A stretch of 64,000 bases of DNA, taken from NCBI RefSeq assembly GCF_003391135.1, contig NZ_CP031455.1:1798001-1862000 (forward strand). The letters are read 5' to 3'. The notes beneath the pieces are model-generated. The model was given only the letters and a program-made list of their open reading frames with translations, was not told the origin of the DNA and made no database searches. The stretch is from Streptoverticillium olivoreticuli subsp. olivoreticuli. GTDB lineage: Bacteria > Actinomycetota > Actinomycetes > Streptomycetales > Streptomycetaceae. The stretch's first letter is position 1; the number at the start of each line of letters is the position of its first letter. Below, one piece after another: positions 13,651-24,212 of the stretch. Made by a program: the position numbers and the translations under genes.

Positions 13651-16401
13651 TCAGGCCAGCGGCTGCTCCGCCCAGATGACCTTGCCGTCGGGGGTGTAGC
13701 GGGTGCCCCAGCGGTCGGCGAGCTGGGCCACCAGGAAGAGGCCGCGGCCGCCCTCGTCCTCCGCGGCGGCGTAGCGCAGGTGGGGAGAGGTGCTGCTGGT
13801 GTCGGAGACCTCGCAGATCAGGCTGCGGTCGCGGAGCAGGCGTACGCGGATCGGCCCGGCGGCGTGCCGGATGGCGTTGGTGATCAGCTCGCTGAGGATC
13901 AGTTCGCTGGTGAACACGGCCTCGACCAGGCCCCATTCCGTCAGCTGACGGGTGACGTCGGCGCGTGCCCCGGCCACGACCGCGGGGTCGGAGGGCAGCT
14001 CCCACTCCGCGATCCGGTCGGCTCCCAGGATGCGGGTGCGGGCGACGAGGAGGGCGATGTCGTCGCTCTGGCGGGCGGGCAGCAGCGCGCCGAGCACCGC
14101 GTCACAGGTCTCCTGCGGGGTTCTGCCGGGCCCGGCCAGGGTGCGGCTGAGGATGTCCAGGCCGACGTCGATGTCCCGGGTGCGGTCCTCGACGAGGCCG
14201 TCGGTGTAGAGCACCAGCCTGCTGCCTTCGAGGAGGGAGATCTCCACGGTCTCGAAGGGCAGGCCGCCCAGGCCGAGCGGCGGCCCGGCGGGCAGCTCGG
14301 GGAACTCCACGGTGCCGTCGGGGCGGACGAGCGCGGGCAGGGGGTGCCCGGCGCGGGCCAGGCTGCACGTTCCGGACACCGGGTCGTAGATGGCGTAGAG
14401 GCAGGTGGCGCCCGCGATCGCGGTCTCGCCGCCCGCCTCAGCGGCCTCCTGGTCGATGCGGCCGACCAGTTCGTCGAGGTGTCCGAGTACCTCCTCGGGC
14501 GGCAGGTCGAGGGAGGAGAAGTTCTGCACGGCGGTGCGCAGCCGGCCCATGGTGGCGGCGGCGTGCAGGCCGTGGCCGACGACGTCGCCCACGACCAGCG
14601 CGACGCGGGTGCCGGGCAGCGGGATGACGTCGAACCAGTCGCCGCCCACCCCGGCCTGGGCGGGCAGGTAGCGGTAGGCCATGTCGAGGGCGGTCTGCTC
14701 GGGCAGCCCGCGCGGCAGCAGGCTGTGCTGGAGCGTCACGGCCATGGCGTGCTCGCGGGTGTAGCGGCGGGCGTTGTCGATGCACACGGCGGCGCGGGCC
14801 GCGAGCTCCTCGGCGAGGGACAGGTCGTCCTCCTCGAAGGGGTCGCTCTGCCGGGTGCGCCAGAAGTTGGCGATGCCCATGAGGACGCCGCGCGCCTTCA
14901 GCGGCACGGTGATGAGCGAGTGGAAACCGTAGTCGAGGATCTCCTGGGTGCGCTCCGGGTCCTGGGTACGCCAGCCCGCGTTGGTCCCCAGGTCGGGTAC
15001 GAGCACGGGCTGCCCGCTGACGAAGCCGGTGGCCTGCGGGGTGGGCGCGGCGAACCGGTGCAGCTCGCCCGCGCGGTAGAGGGGGTGGTCGTCCGTGACG
15101 CCGGTGAGCGCCACCCGGCGCAGCTCCGGCGCCTCGGTGCCCACGGCCTGGGGCTCCTCGCCGCGCAGGACGGGCTCGGCGAGGTCGACGGTGGCGTAGT
15201 CCGTGAAGCGGGGGGCGGCCACCTGGGTGAGTTCCTCGGCGGTACGCCGTACGTCGAGGCTGGTGCCGATGGCCACGCTCGCGTCGTACAGCAGCCGCAG
15301 CCTGCCGCGGGCGACCTCGGCCTTCCCGGCGAGGGCCTGGAGGTCGGTGGAGTCACGGAGCGTGGCGACGCTGCCGGGCGGGCCGCCGCCGCGGTCCGTG
15401 GGCCGGTTGTTCACGGCCAGCAGCCGGTCCCCGAAGGGGATCACCTCGTCGGTGGCCACCCGGCGGGAGACGAGGAGCTGGGCCATCCGGGGGTCGAGGC
15501 CGAGTTCGGCGACGGTGCGCCCCTCCACGTCCGGTGCCAGGTCGAGGAGGCGGCGCGCCTCGTCGTTGGCGAGCAGGACCCGGCCGTCGCCGCTGACGAT
15601 GACCACGCCTTCGCGGACCGCGTGGAGGACCGCGTCGTGGTGTTCGTACATCCGGGTCATCTCGGTCGGGCCGAGGCCGTGGGTCTGGCGGCGCAGCCGC
15701 CGGGTCACCAGGGCCGTCCCGGCCGTCGCCAGGGCGAGCGCGACGGCGCCCGCGCCGAGGACGACGGGCAGCTGGCGGTCGAAGGCGCTGCTCACGGCGC
15801 TGACCTTGATCCCGGACGACACCAGGCCGACGACCGTGCCGTGGGAGTCGGTCACGGGGACGACGGCCTGCACCTCTTCGCCCAGTGGGCCGTGGACGCT
15901 CTCGATGGTGATGCGGCCGGCCTGCGAGGGGCCGATGTTGCCGATGAAGTGCTTGCCGATCAGCTCGGGCTTGGGGTGCGTGTAGCGCAGGCCGTTGCGG
16001 TCGGTCACCACGATGAAGTCGACCCCGCCCTGCTTGCGGGCGGCCTCGGTCAGGGGCTGGAGGACGGCGCTGGGGTCGGGGCCGGCGAGCGTGGCGACCA
16101 GGCCGGGCGCGTGGGCGAAGGCCTCGGCGGCGGCGAGCGAGCGGTCGCGCGCCGCCTGGAAGCGGTCGCTCCGCGCCTGGACCAGCAGGGTGATCACGGC
16201 GGCGACGACGAGCAGCAGCACGATCAGCACTTGCAGCAGGAACATCTGACCGGCGACGCTGCGGGTCGCCACCAGTCGCAGTCGCCGTGCCGACGCCGCC
16301 CGCGAGCCTTGGCGCCTCTCTCGCCGCTCATGACGGCGCCCCGGGCGCCGGGCGAACCAGCGGCCCGAGAGGCCCCAGGAGCGGCCCCGGATTCGGGCCA
16401 T
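13651..16401 (-). CDS. Membrane sensor PP2C-type phosphatase with PAS, GAF and anti-sigma kinase domains
   Basis: This 916-residue protein contains, in order: a basic N-terminus, a TM helix (about 52-74), a periplasmic cache-type sensor resembling CitA/DcuS family sensors, a second TM (about 220-240), a PAS domain, a GAF domain (about 380-560), a SpoIIE/RsbU PP2C phosphatase (GGDWFDVIPL, GDVVGHG, YTDGLVED) and a C-terminal HATPase anti-sigma kinase (SELITNAIRHA). Such actinobacterial proteins act in partner-switching control of alternative sigma factors, with one end dephosphorylating an anti-anti-sigma factor and the other phosphorylating it. ATG 16401 follows a G-rich stretch. The gene is divergent from kdpD with 215 bp between the starts. 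No sigma or anti-sigma partner gene is adjacent. Confidence 0.9.
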   Translation of the reverse strand: MARIRGRSWGLSGRWFARRPGRRHERRERRQGSRAASARRLRLVATRSVAGQMFLLQVLIVLLLVVAAVITLLVQARSDRFQAARDRSLAAAEAFAHAPGLVATLAGPDPSAVLQPLTEAARKQGGVDFIVVTDRNGLRYTHPKPELIGKHFIGNIGPSQAGRITIESVHGPLGEEVQAVVPVTDSHGTVVGLVSSGIKVSAVSSAFDRQLPVVLGAGAVALALATAGTALVTRRLRRQTHGLGPTEMTRMYEHHDAVLHAVREGVVIVSGDGRVLLANDEARRLLDLAPDVEGRTVAELGLDPRMAQLLVSRRVATDEVIPFGDRLLAVNNRPTDRGGGPPGSVATLRDSTDLQALAGKAEVARGRLRLLYDASVAIGTSLDVRRTAEELTQVAAPRFTDYATVDLAEPVLRGEEPQAVGTEAPELRRVALTGVTDDHPLYRAGELHRFAAPTPQATGFVSGQPVLVPDLGTNAGWRTQDPERTQEILDYGFHSLITVPLKARGVLMGIANFWRTRQSDPFEEDDLSLAEELAARAAVCIDNARRYTREHAMAVTLQHSLLPRGLPEQTALDMAYRYLPAQAGVGGDWFDVIPLPGTRVALVVGDVVGHGLHAAATMGRLRTAVQNFSSLDLPPEEVLGHLDELVGRIDQEAAEAGGETAIAGATCLYAIYDPVSGTCSLARAGHPLPALVRPDGTVEFPELPAGPPLGLGGLPFETVEISLLEGSRLVLYTDGLVEDRTRDIDVGLDILSRTLAGPGRTPQETCDAVLGALLPARQSDDIALLVARTRILGADRIAEWELPSDPAVVAGARADVTRQLTEWGLVEAVFTSELILSELITNAIRHAAGPIRVRLLRDRSLICEVSDTSSTSPHLRYAAAEDEGGRGLFLVAQLADRWGTRYTPDGKVIWAEQPLA

Positions 16402-16616
16402 ACCCCCATGTCTACCCTGCCCTCTTGCGCGGCGCGAACGATGGCGCCCCCGCCGGACCGGGCCACCGGGGTCAGGAACGTGTCAACGTCGGGACGCCCC
16501 CGGTCCCGATCCGGTGCCGCGACCCGACGATGAGCAGTGCGTATGTGAAACCACCCGTACCGGGCGCGACGCCGCTCTCCCCGGCGTGGCACCCCCTTTC
16601 CGCAGAGGAGCGACCG

Positions 16617-19151
16617 ATGGTGCAGGGCAGCCTTCCGACCGACGCGCCGGGCCCGCGTCCCGGCAGGCTCAAGGTCTTCCTCGGGGCGGCCCCCGGGGTC
16701 GGCAAGACCTATCGCATGCTGGACGAGGGGCGGCGCCGGGCCCGGCGGGGCACCGATGTGGTGGTGGCCTTCGCCGAGTGCCACCGGCGGCCGCACACCG
16801 AGGCGATGCTCGACGGGCTGGAGGCCGTCCCGCGGGCGCGGCACTCCTACCGGGGCACGGCGCACACCGAGCTCGATCTGGACGCCGTGCTGGCCCGGCG
16901 CCCGGACGTGGCGCTGGTGGACGAGCTGGCCCACACCAACGTGCCGGGGGTCCGCAACGTCAAGCGCTGGCAGGACATCGAGGAGCTGCTCGCCGCCGGC
17001 ATCGATGTGGTGACGACCGTCAACATCCAGCACCTGGAGTCCCTCAACGACGTGGTGCAGAAGATCACCGATGTGCCGCAGCGCGAGACCGTCCCGGACG
17101 AAGTGGTGCGCCGTGCCCACCAGATCGAGCTCGTCGACATGCCTCCCGAGGCGCTGCGCCGCCGGATGGCGCACGGCAACATCTACGCGCCCGAGAAGAT
17201 AGACGCGGCGCTGTCGCACTACTTCCGGATCGGCAATCTCACCGCGCTGCGGGAGCTGGCCCTGCTGTGGGTGGCCGAGCGCGTCGACGAGACGCTCCAG
17301 CGCTACCGCGCCGAGCACGGCATAGGGGGCGTCTGGGAGACCCGCGAACGCATCGTCGTCGCGCTCACCGGCGGGCCCGAGGGCGAGACCCTTATCCGGC
17401 GGGCCGCCCGGATCACCGCCCGTTCCTCCGGTGACCTGCTCGCCCTCCACGTCACCCGCAGCGACGGCCTCGCGGGGGCCTCGCCCGCCGCCCTGGCCAA
17501 GCAGCGGCGGCTCGTGGAGAGCCTCGGCGGTACGTACCACACGGTGGTCGGCGACCATGTCCCGTCCGCGCTCCTGGACTTCGCCCGCGCGGAGAACGCC
17601 ACCCAGCTCGTGGTCGGCGTCAGCCGCCGCGGCCTGCTGCCGCGGTTCTCGCGCGGTGTGGGCGAGACGACGGTCGCGCTGTCGGGGGACATCGACGTCC
17701 ATATGGTCACGCACGAGCGGGCGGGGCAGGGCCGGGCCCTGCCCGCGCCCCGGCGGGACCTGTCGTCCGCGCGGCGGATCGGCGGTCCGGTGACGGGGCT
17801 GCTCGTGCCGGTGCTGCTCACCCTGCTGCTGCGGGAGTTCTCCGGGCCGCTGGACCTCAACCTGACCAGTGAGACGCTGCTCTTCCTGCTGGCCGTCGTC
17901 GGCGTCGCCTGCATCGGCGGGGTGCTGTCGGCGCTGCTCGCGTCCGTCGCGGCCTCGCTGCTGCTCAACTACGCCTTCGTGCCACCGGTCGACCGCTTCA
18001 CCATCGACGAGACCAACAACGTCCTGGCCGTGGTGGTGTTCGCCGTGGTCGCCGTCACCGTCGCGGCCGTCGTGGACCGTTCGCTGCGGCTGAGCCGCCG
18101 GGCCGCGAGCGCGACCGCGGAGGCCGAGACGCTGTCGTCGCTGGCGGGCGGCATCCTGCGGGGCGAGCACGACGTGCCCGTCCTGCTGGAACGCACCCGT
18201 GAGACGTTCGGGATGGAGTCCGCCGAGCTGCGCCCCCGCGGCGCCGATCCGGGGCGGGCGGCGGACCCGGAGGGTGTACGGGCCGGGCTGACGGTGCCCA
18301 TCGGCGCCGACGGTGAACTGGTGCTCCGCGGCCGGGCGCTGCCCGCCACCGAGCGCCGGGTGCTCACCGCCTTCGCCGCCCATCTGACGGCGGCCGTCGA
18401 ACACGCCCGCCTCGCCGAGGCCGTCGCCGAGGTCGAGCCGGTCAAGGCCGCCGACCGGATGCGGACCGCCCTGCTCGCCGCCGTCAGCCACGACCTGCGG
18501 ACCCCGCTCGCCGGCAGCTGGGCCGCCATCAGCTCCCTGCGCAGCCGGGAGGTCGAGTTCTCCGAGGCCGACCGGGAGGAGCTGCTCGCCACCGCGGAGG
18601 AGTCCCTCGTCAAGCTCAACCGGCTGGTCGACAACCTCCTGGACATGAGCCGCATCCACGCCGGGGCGCTCACGCTGCACCTCCAGCCCACCGGGCTCGC
18701 CGGGGTCCTGGCGCTGGCCCTGGACACCCTGCCGGAGTCCCCGGCGGTGCCGGTCGTCTCCCACGAACTGGAGGGGGTGCCGGACGTGCTCGCCGACCCG
18801 CCGCTGCTGGAGCGGGTGGTCGCCAACCTCGTGGCCAACGCGACCCGGCACTCTCCCCCGGACCGCCCGGTCACCGTCGCGGCCAGCGTCCTCGCCGCGC
18901 GGGTCGAGCTCCGTGTCATCGACCGGGGGCCTGGGATCAGCCCCGCCGACCTGGAGCGGGCCTTCGCGCCCTTCCAGCGGCTGGGCGACACCGACAACAC
19001 CACCGGGCTCGGTCTGGGGCTCGCCATCTCCCGGGGCCTGACGGAGGCCATGGGCGGCACGCTCACCCCGGAGGACACCCCGGGCGGGGGCCTGACGATG
19101 GTGGTCTCCCTGCCCGCAGCCCGCACACCCGCGGAGGACGTCCTGGCGTGA
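16617..19151 (+). CDS. kdpD: KdpD-type sensor histidine kinase (orphan)
   Basis: This 844-residue protein has an N-terminal KdpD domain with Walker A GAAPGVGKTY (residues 23-32) and Walker B DVALVDELAHTN, a universal-stress-like domain, a four-helix DUF4118 membrane block (about 395-490), an H-box with His625 in AAVSHDLRTPL and a full HATPase domain. In Kdp systems it senses low potassium and controls KdpE. Here no kdpE, kdpA, kdpB or kdpC lies within the window, and the next gene is a cytochrome oxidase subunit. ATG 16617 was chosen because AGAGGAG lies seven bases upstream. An in-frame ATG 87 bases earlier has no such site. Its response regulator is either elsewhere or replaced by another partner. 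Confidence 0.92.
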   Translation: MVQGSLPTDAPGPRPGRLKVFLGAAPGVGKTYRMLDEGRRRARRGTDVVVAFAECHRRPHTEAMLDGLEAVPRARHSYRGTAHTELDLDAVLARRPDVALVDELAHTNVPGVRNVKRWQDIEELLAAGIDVVTTVNIQHLESLNDVVQKITDVPQRETVPDEVVRRAHQIELVDMPPEALRRRMAHGNIYAPEKIDAALSHYFRIGNLTALRELALLWVAERVDETLQRYRAEHGIGGVWETRERIVVALTGGPEGETLIRRAARITARSSGDLLALHVTRSDGLAGASPAALAKQRRLVESLGGTYHTVVGDHVPSALLDFARAENATQLVVGVSRRGLLPRFSRGVGETTVALSGDIDVHMVTHERAGQGRALPAPRRDLSSARRIGGPVTGLLVPVLLTLLLREFSGPLDLNLTSETLLFLLAVVGVACIGGVLSALLASVAASLLLNYAFVPPVDRFTIDETNNVLAVVVFAVVAVTVAAVVDRSLRLSRRAASATAEAETLSSLAGGILRGEHDVPVLLERTRETFGMESAELRPRGADPGRAADPEGVRAGLTVPIGADGELVLRGRALPATERRVLTAFAAHLTAAVEHARLAEAVAEVEPVKAADRMRTALLAAVSHDLRTPLAGSWAAISSLRSREVEFSEADREELLATAEESLVKLNRLVDNLLDMSRIHAGALTLHLQPTGLAGVLALALDTLPESPAVPVVSHELEGVPDVLADPPLLERVVANLVANATRHSPPDRPVTVAASVLAARVELRVIDRGPGISPADLERAFAPFQRLGDTDNTTGLGLGLAISRGLTEAMGGTLTPEDTPGGGLTMVVSLPAARTPAEDVLA

Positions 19152-19286
19152 GCGGCGCGGCCGGGCGTCCGCCGGTTGGCGTACGCCCGGGTTTGCCCGG
19201 CGGCGGCCACGGCTACACACGAGGCGCCCGCACAGGGACGCCGGTCCCGTCGCAGCCCGCGCCGGGCCGGGCCCACGGAGGGGCGA

Positions 19287-21032
19287 ATGCCGCAGCTTGA
19301 GCACGAGGGTTCCGAGGAGACGGAAGAGGGGACGGCAGAGGGGACGGCACAGGGGACACGGCGGGCGGCAGGCAATCCCCGGGTGCGGCTGGGCGGCCGA
19401 CTCCTGACGTACGCCACCACCACCGATCACAAGGTGATCGGGAACATGTATCTGGTGACGGCGTTCGCGTTCTTCCTCGCCGCCGGTCTGATGGCGATGC
19501 TGATGCGGGCCGAACTGGCGCGGCCCGGCCTCCAGATCGTCTCCACGGGGCAGTACAACCAGCTGGTGACGATGCACGGCACGCTGATGATGCTGCTGTT
19601 CGCGACGCCGATGTTCGCCGGGTTCGCCAACGCCGTGATGCCCCTGCAGATCGGGGCGCCCGACGTGGCCTTCCCGCGGCTGAACGCCCTGTCGTACTGG
19701 CTGTTCCTCTTCGGCGGGCTGATCGTGGTCTCCGGTCTCGTCGTGCCGGGCGGGGCCGCGCCGTTCGGCTGGTTCGCCTACGCGCCGCTGAACAGCGCGG
19801 TCTACTCGCCGGGGGCGGGCGGTGACCTGTGGGCCATGGGGCTGGTGGTCGCCGGGGTCGGCACCACGCTGGGTTCGGTGAACTTCATCGCCACGATCCT
19901 GTGTCTGCGGGCGCCCGGTCTGACGATGTTCCGCATGCCGGTCTTCACCTGGAACATCCTCTTCACCTCGATCCTGGCGCTGCTCGCCTTCCCGGTGCTC
20001 ACCGCGGCGCTGCTGGTGCTGGAGGCGGACCGGAAGTTCGGGGCGCGCGTCTTCGACGCGGCGAACGGCGGGGCGATCCTGTGGCAGCACCTGTTCTGGT
20101 TCTTCGGGCACCCGGAGGTCTACATCGTCGCCCTGCCGTTCTTCGGGGTGATCACCGAGATCATCCCGGTCTTCAGCCGCAAACCGCTCTTCGGCTACAC
20201 GGGCATGGTGGGGGCGACGATCGCCATCACCATGCTGTCGGCCTCGGTGTGGGCACACCACATGTTCGCGACCGGGGCCGTGCTGCTGCCGTTCTTCTCC
20301 CTCATGTCGTTCCTGATCGCCGTGCCGACGGGCGTGAAGTTCTTCAACTGGATCGGCACCATGTGGCGCGGCAGCCTCTCCTTCGAGACGCCCATGCTGT
20401 GGGCGGTCGGCTTCCTGGTGACCTTTCTCCTGGGCGGGCTCAGCGGCGTCCTCATCGCCTCGCCACCGCTCGACCTCCACGTCACCGACAGCTATTTCAT
20501 CGTGGCGCACCTGCACTACGTGCTCTTCGGCACCGTGGTCTTCGCGATGTTCGGCGGTTTCTATTTCTGGTGGCCCAAATGGACCGGCCGCATGCTCGAC
20601 GAACGGCTGGGGAGGATCCACTTCTTCACGCTGTTCACCGGATTCCAGATCACGTTCCTGGTGCAGCACTGGCTGGGCGAGTCGGGGATGCCCCGGCGCT
20701 ACGCCGACTACCTAGCCGCGGACGGCTTCACCACCTTGAACACCGTCTCGTCCATCGGCGCGTTCCTGCTGGGGATCTCCACCCTCCCGTTCCTGTACAA
20801 CGTGTGGCACACCGCACGGCACGCGCCCAAGGTGACGGTGGACGATCCCTGGGGCTTCGGGCGCTCGCTGGAGTGGGCCACCGGCTGTCCGCCGCCCCGG
20901 CACAACTTCGCGTCCCTGCCGCGCGTACGGTCCGACTCCCCGGCCTTCGACCTGCACCACCCCGAAGCCGCGGAAGCGGCAGCCCCGCCGCCCGCGGACC
21001 GGGCCCTTCCGCACGGAGACACGAACACATGA
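19287..21032 (+). CDS. ctaD: Cytochrome c oxidase subunit I (aa3 type), probable second copy
   Basis: This 581-residue haem-copper oxidase subunit I carries the diagnostic residues: haem ligand in TMHGTLMM, the Tyr-His crosslink motif GHPEVYI, the CuB histidines in WAHHMF and the haem ligands in [10 protein letters not shown]. It spans the membrane about twelve times and reduces oxygen with proton pumping. The N-terminus has a low-complexity Glu/Thr/Gly run (about residues 8-24) before the conserved [12 protein letters not shown] start. ATG 19287 follows GGAGGG. The 3' end overlaps ctaF by ATGA. Subunits II and III (ctaC, ctaE) are not in the window, so this looks like a satellite copy. Confidence 0.95.
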   Translation: MPQLEHEGSEETEEGTAEGTAQGTRRAAGNPRVRLGGRLLTYATTTDHKVIGNMYLVTAFAFFLAAGLMAMLMRAELARPGLQIVSTGQYNQLVTMHGTLMMLLFATPMFAGFANAVMPLQIGAPDVAFPRLNALSYWLFLFGGLIVVSGLVVPGGAAPFGWFAYAPLNSAVYSPGAGGDLWAMGLVVAGVGTTLGSVNFIATILCLRAPGLTMFRMPVFTWNILFTSILALLAFPVLTAALLVLEADRKFGARVFDAANGGAILWQHLFWFFGHPEVYIVALPFFGVITEIIPVFSRKPLFGYTGMVGATIAITMLSASVWAHHMFATGAVLLPFFSLMSFLIAVPTGVKFFNWIGTMWRGSLSFETPMLWAVGFLVTFLLGGLSGVLIASPPLDLHVTDSYFIVAHLHYVLFGTVVFAMFGGFYFWWPKWTGRMLDERLGRIHFFTLFTGFQITFLVQHWLGESGMPRRYADYLAADGFTTLNTVSSIGAFLLGISTLPFLYNVWHTARHAPKVTVDDPWGFGRSLEWATGCPPPRHNFASLPRVRSDSPAFDLHHPEAAEAAAPPPADRALPHGDTNT

Positions 21033-21418
21033 AGACCGAGGCATGGCTCTTCGCCGGGGTGGCCGGCTTCTTCCTCGCCACCGGCGCCTTCTACACCTGG
21101 CTGTCCGGCCGCGAACCCGCGGGCACCGCCGCCCTGACCGTCTCCTTCGTCATGGCGTCGCTGGTCTCCTTCTTCTGCGCCATGAACCACCGGCGCCGGG
21201 GCCCCCGGCCGGAGGACCGCAAGAGCGGCGAGATCGCCGAACGCGCCGGTCCGCTCGACTTCTTCCCGCCGCGCAGCGGCTACCCTCCGCTGACCGGCCT
21301 GGGCGCCGCCCTCACCGCGCTGGGCGTCGTCTACGGCCTGTGGCTCTTCATCATCGGCTTCGGCCTGCTGGCCGCGGGCGTCTTCGGCCTGGCCTTCCAG
21401 TACGTCCACCGCGACTGA
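21029..21418 (+). CDS. ctaF: Actinobacterial cytochrome c oxidase subunit IV
   Basis: This 129-residue membrane protein has an N-terminal helix pair (about 5-60) and a C-terminal pair (about 90-125) separated by a polar loop rich in Arg and Glu, as in actinobacterial CtaF. CtaF is a structural subunit of the aa3 oxidase in the bc1-aa3 supercomplex. The ATGA overlap with ctaD shows translational coupling, and GGAG lies upstream of ATG 21029. The gene is convergent with qcrB, with only 15 bp between the stops. Confidence 0.9.
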   Translation: MKTEAWLFAGVAGFFLATGAFYTWLSGREPAGTAALTVSFVMASLVSFFCAMNHRRRGPRPEDRKSGEIAERAGPLDFFPPRSGYPPLTGLGAALTALGVVYGLWLFIIGFGLLAAGVFGLAFQYVHRD

Positions 21419-21433
21419 CCGGCGGCCGTCGCG

Positions 21434-23062
21434 TCACTCCCCCGGCTCGACCGGCGCGGCCGTCCGCTCCTCGATCTCCCGCCGCTGCTCGGGCGTCACG
21501 GGCAGCTCCACGCGGTCACGGTAGTACCAGCTGCTCAGGGCCGTACGGAGCCGCTGCACGCGGGGCACCGGGCCCTCGCCCGCGGGCAGCGGCAGCGGGA
21601 CCTCACGCACCATCAGCCGGTAGCCGCGCCGGGCGGACAGCGGGCGGTGGCCCTCGCCGAGCCCGCCGTGGACGCTCTGTTCCACCTCGCCGCTCTCCTC
21701 GCCCTCGGCCAGCGTCAGCCGGTCGTGGTCCTGGAGGGCGAGGCACATCCGCTTGGTGACCAGGAAGGCCACGACCGGCCCGAGCACGACCCCGGCCCGG
21801 AAGATCCACGTCAGGGTGTCGATCGAGACCCGGAAGGAGTACGCGACCACGTCGTTGCCGCCGGCCGCGAGCAGCACGGCGTAGAACACGATGCCGGCGA
21901 CCCCGAGCGCGGTGCGGGTGGGCCGGTTGCGGGGCCGGTCGCTCAGGTGGTGCTCGACGCCGTCGGCCGTCACCCACTTCTCCAGGAAGGGGTAGAGATA
22001 CAGGGCCGTGAACAGCACGCCCGGCAGGACGACCGCGGGGATCAGCACGTTCCACATCCAGGTGTGGCCCCACAGCACGGTCTCCCACGGCGGCATGACG
22101 CGCAGCGCGCCCTCCAGGAAGCCGACGTACCAGTCGGGCTGGGCGTCCGTCGCCACCTGGTCGGGGCGGTAGGGCCCGTAGTTCCAGACGGGGTTGACCT
22201 GGGCGAGCGCCCCGAGCGCGGCCAGCAGGCCGAAGAGCATCAGGAACAGGCCGGTGGACTTGGTGAGGAACTGCGGGAACATCGGCTGCCCGACGGCGTT
22301 GCGATTGGTCCGGCCCCGCTCCGCCCAGTGGGTGTGCTTGAGGTAGACGACCAGCAGCAGGTGAGCGGTGAGCAGCGCGATCAGCACTCCGGGGACGAAC
22401 AGCACGTGCACGATGTACAGCCGCGGGAGGATCACATGGCCGGGGTACGGGCCGCGCCACAGGAACGAGCTCAGGTACGTGCCCACGACGGGGATCGAGA
22501 GCACGATCGTGTTGGCCGTGCGCATCCCCGTGCCGGACAGCAGGTCGTCGGGCAGGGAGTAGCCGCAGAAGCCCTCGAGCATCGCGAGGACGAACAGGGT
22601 CATCCCCACCAGCCAGTTGGCCTCCCGCGGCCTGCGGAAGGCGCCGGTGAGGAAGACCCGCAGCATGTGGACCGCGGCCGCGGCGACGAACACCAGCGCC
22701 GCCCAGTGGTGGATCTGCCGCATGAGCAGCCCCCCGCGGACCTGGAAGCTCAGGTCGAGCGTGGAGAGGTACGCCTGCGACATCGGCAGTCCGCGCAGCG
22801 GCGCGTACGGGCCGTGGTAGACGCTCTGCGCCATGCCCGGGTCGAAGAACAGCGCGAGGTAGGACCCCGTGAGCACCAGCACCACGAAGCTGTACAGGGC
22901 GAGCTCGCCGAGCAGGTACGACCAGTGGTCCGGGAACGCCTTGCGCAGCAGCGCCCGGCCCGCTTCCGCGACGGGGAGCCGCCGGTCCATCGCGACGAAT
23001 CCGCCCGCGGCGGCCGCCCGGGCCCGCTGCGCGGCCCTCTCTCCCCGTCTCCGGAACAGCAT
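21434..23062 (-). CDS. qcrB: Cytochrome bc1 cytochrome b subunit (orphan QcrB)
   Basis: This 542-residue protein has eight or so transmembrane segments. It carries the haem b histidines in the RQIHHWAALVF and AVHMLRVF helices, a second pair in VHVLFVPG and LTAHLLLVVYLKHTHW, and the quinol-site motif PDWY near residue 307. The long cytoplasmic C-terminal tail is typical of actinobacterial QcrB. The subunit passes electrons from menaquinol towards cytochrome c. No qcrA or qcrC is adjacent, so like ctaD it appears to be a paralogue outside the main operon. The ATG 23062 has no convincing ribosome binding site, so an internal start near residue 25 (MDRRLP) is possible. Confidence 0.93.
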   Translation of the reverse strand: MLFRRRGERAAQRARAAAAGGFVAMDRRLPVAEAGRALLRKAFPDHWSYLLGELALYSFVVLVLTGSYLALFFDPGMAQSVYHGPYAPLRGLPMSQAYLSTLDLSFQVRGGLLMRQIHHWAALVFVAAAAVHMLRVFLTGAFRRPREANWLVGMTLFVLAMLEGFCGYSLPDDLLSGTGMRTANTIVLSIPVVGTYLSSFLWRGPYPGHVILPRLYIVHVLFVPGVLIALLTAHLLLVVYLKHTHWAERGRTNRNAVGQPMFPQFLTKSTGLFLMLFGLLAALGALAQVNPVWNYGPYRPDQVATDAQPDWYVGFLEGALRVMPPWETVLWGHTWMWNVLIPAVVLPGVLFTALYLYPFLEKWVTADGVEHHLSDRPRNRPTRTALGVAGIVFYAVLLAAGGNDVVAYSFRVSIDTLTWIFRAGVVLGPVVAFLVTKRMCLALQDHDRLTLAEGEESGEVEQSVHGGLGEGHRPLSARRGYRLMVREVPLPLPAGEGPVPRVQRLRTALSSWYYRDRVELPVTPEQRREIEERTAAPVEPGE

Positions 23063-23129
23063 GGAGTGATGGGTAACCCGGGTGCCGGGCGCTCAACCGG
23101 CGATTAGCCAGAACAGAGCAGGGCGCCCG

Positions 23130-24212
23130 CTACATGGCCGTGACCAGATCGGTCAGCGCTTCCAGACCGCCGGAGGCGAGCGCGCGGCGCTGCCGGTCGG
23201 CCGGTGCCCCGTGCCGCAGGAAGCGGCGGAGCAGCCGCGTCACCTCGGCCGTGTCCCCCGCCTCGTCGAGCGCGGGCGTGATGTGGTCGACGAGCGCCCG
23301 CACCGCGTCGTCGGCCCGGTGCCGCCTCCCCCGGCTGTCGAGGAGATCGCCGCGCAGTCCGTGGCGCGCGGCGTGCCAGTTGGCGGCGTGGAGCATCTCC
23401 GGCGGGCACGGCGTCACGGGCAGGCCCTGCCGGTCCTCGTGCACGGCCGTGGCCACCAGGCCCCGGACGATGCCCGCGAACATCATCGCGTCGTCGGCGG
23501 TGAGCTGGACGTCCAGGCAGCGCACTTCGATCGTGGGGTAGCGCTCGGACAGCCGGGCCTGCCAGTAGACCTGCCCGGAGTCCATGATCGCTCCGGCCCT
23601 GAGCAGCGCGTCGACGCGTCGCTCGTAGTCGGCCGGGCCGTCGAAGCCGGGCGGGGGGCCGCTGACGGGCCAGCGGCCGAAGACGACGGTGCGCCAGCTC
23701 GCGAAGCCGGTGTCCCGCCCCCACCACAGCGGGGAGTTGCCGCCCATGGCGACGAGCACGGGCAGCCAGAGGCGGATGCGGTTGAGCACGGCCACGCCCA
23801 CCCGCCGGTCGGGGACGGCGACGTGCACGTGCATGCCGTTGACCAGCTGTTCGTCCGCAAGGCGGGCCACCTGCGCGGCGACGGCGGCGTACCGGGGCTG
23901 CTCGGTGACCGCGGGCGGCGCGGCGCAGGCGAGGGGCGCGGTGCCGGTCGCGGCGGGCAGACAGCCGGCCTTGTCGGCGGCGACGCCGACCGCGCGGCGC
24001 AGCCGCAGCAGGTGCGCGCCCACGTCGGCCAGCTCGGTGCAGACGGGGGTGGCGACCTCCAGCTGGGCCTGGAGCAGTTCCGATTGCACCTCGCGCGCGT
24101 CCACGGCCGGCTGGAGGCCCGCCACCGCGCGCACCTCGTCCGCCAGCGGCACCAGTGTGGCCGTGGCGGGGTCCAGCAGGAGGTATTCCTCCTCCACTCC
24201 CATGGTGATCAC
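23130..24212 (-). CDS. Glutamate-cysteine ligase family 2 (YbdK-like carboxylate-amine ligase)
   Basis: This protein of about 360 residues belongs to the GCS2 family, which forms gamma-glutamyl or related amide bonds using ATP. Its start [16 protein letters not shown] motif (here [12 protein letters not shown]) binds Mg-ATP, and HVHVAVPD and NGMHVHV elements carry the conserved His residues. The length matches YbdK homologues. GTG 24212 is used, but an ATG three codons later is equally likely because neither has a clear ribosome binding site. It lies 67 bp upstream of qcrB on the same strand. Actinobacteria have several GCS2 paralogues, so the substrate is not known. Confidence 0.85.
   Translation of the reverse strand: MITMGVEEEYLLLDPATATLVPLADEVRAVAGLQPAVDAREVQSELLQAQLEVATPVCTELADVGAHLLRLRRAVGVAADKAGCLPAATGTAPLACAAPPAVTEQPRYAAVAAQVARLADEQLVNGMHVHVAVPDRRVGVAVLNRIRLWLPVLVAMGGNSPLWWGRDTGFASWRTVVFGRWPVSGPPPGFDGPADYERRVDALLRAGAIMDSGQVYWQARLSERYPTIEVRCLDVQLTADDAMMFAGIVRGLVATAVHEDRQGLPVTPCPPEMLHAANWHAARHGLRGDLLDSRGRRHRADDAVRALVDHITPALDEAGDTAEVTRLLRRFLRHGAPADRQRRALASGGLEALTDLVTAM

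Noticed and set aside
11872..16533. A 1553-codon plus-strand frame crossing the ACP and the sensor phosphatase
   Set aside because: It crosses two recognised genes and a terminator and encodes no domain.
16224..20669. A 1481-codon open frame on the minus strand
   Set aside because: It runs antisense through kdpD and ctaD, both of which carry full catalytic motifs. The translation is low-complexity His/Arg/Glu.
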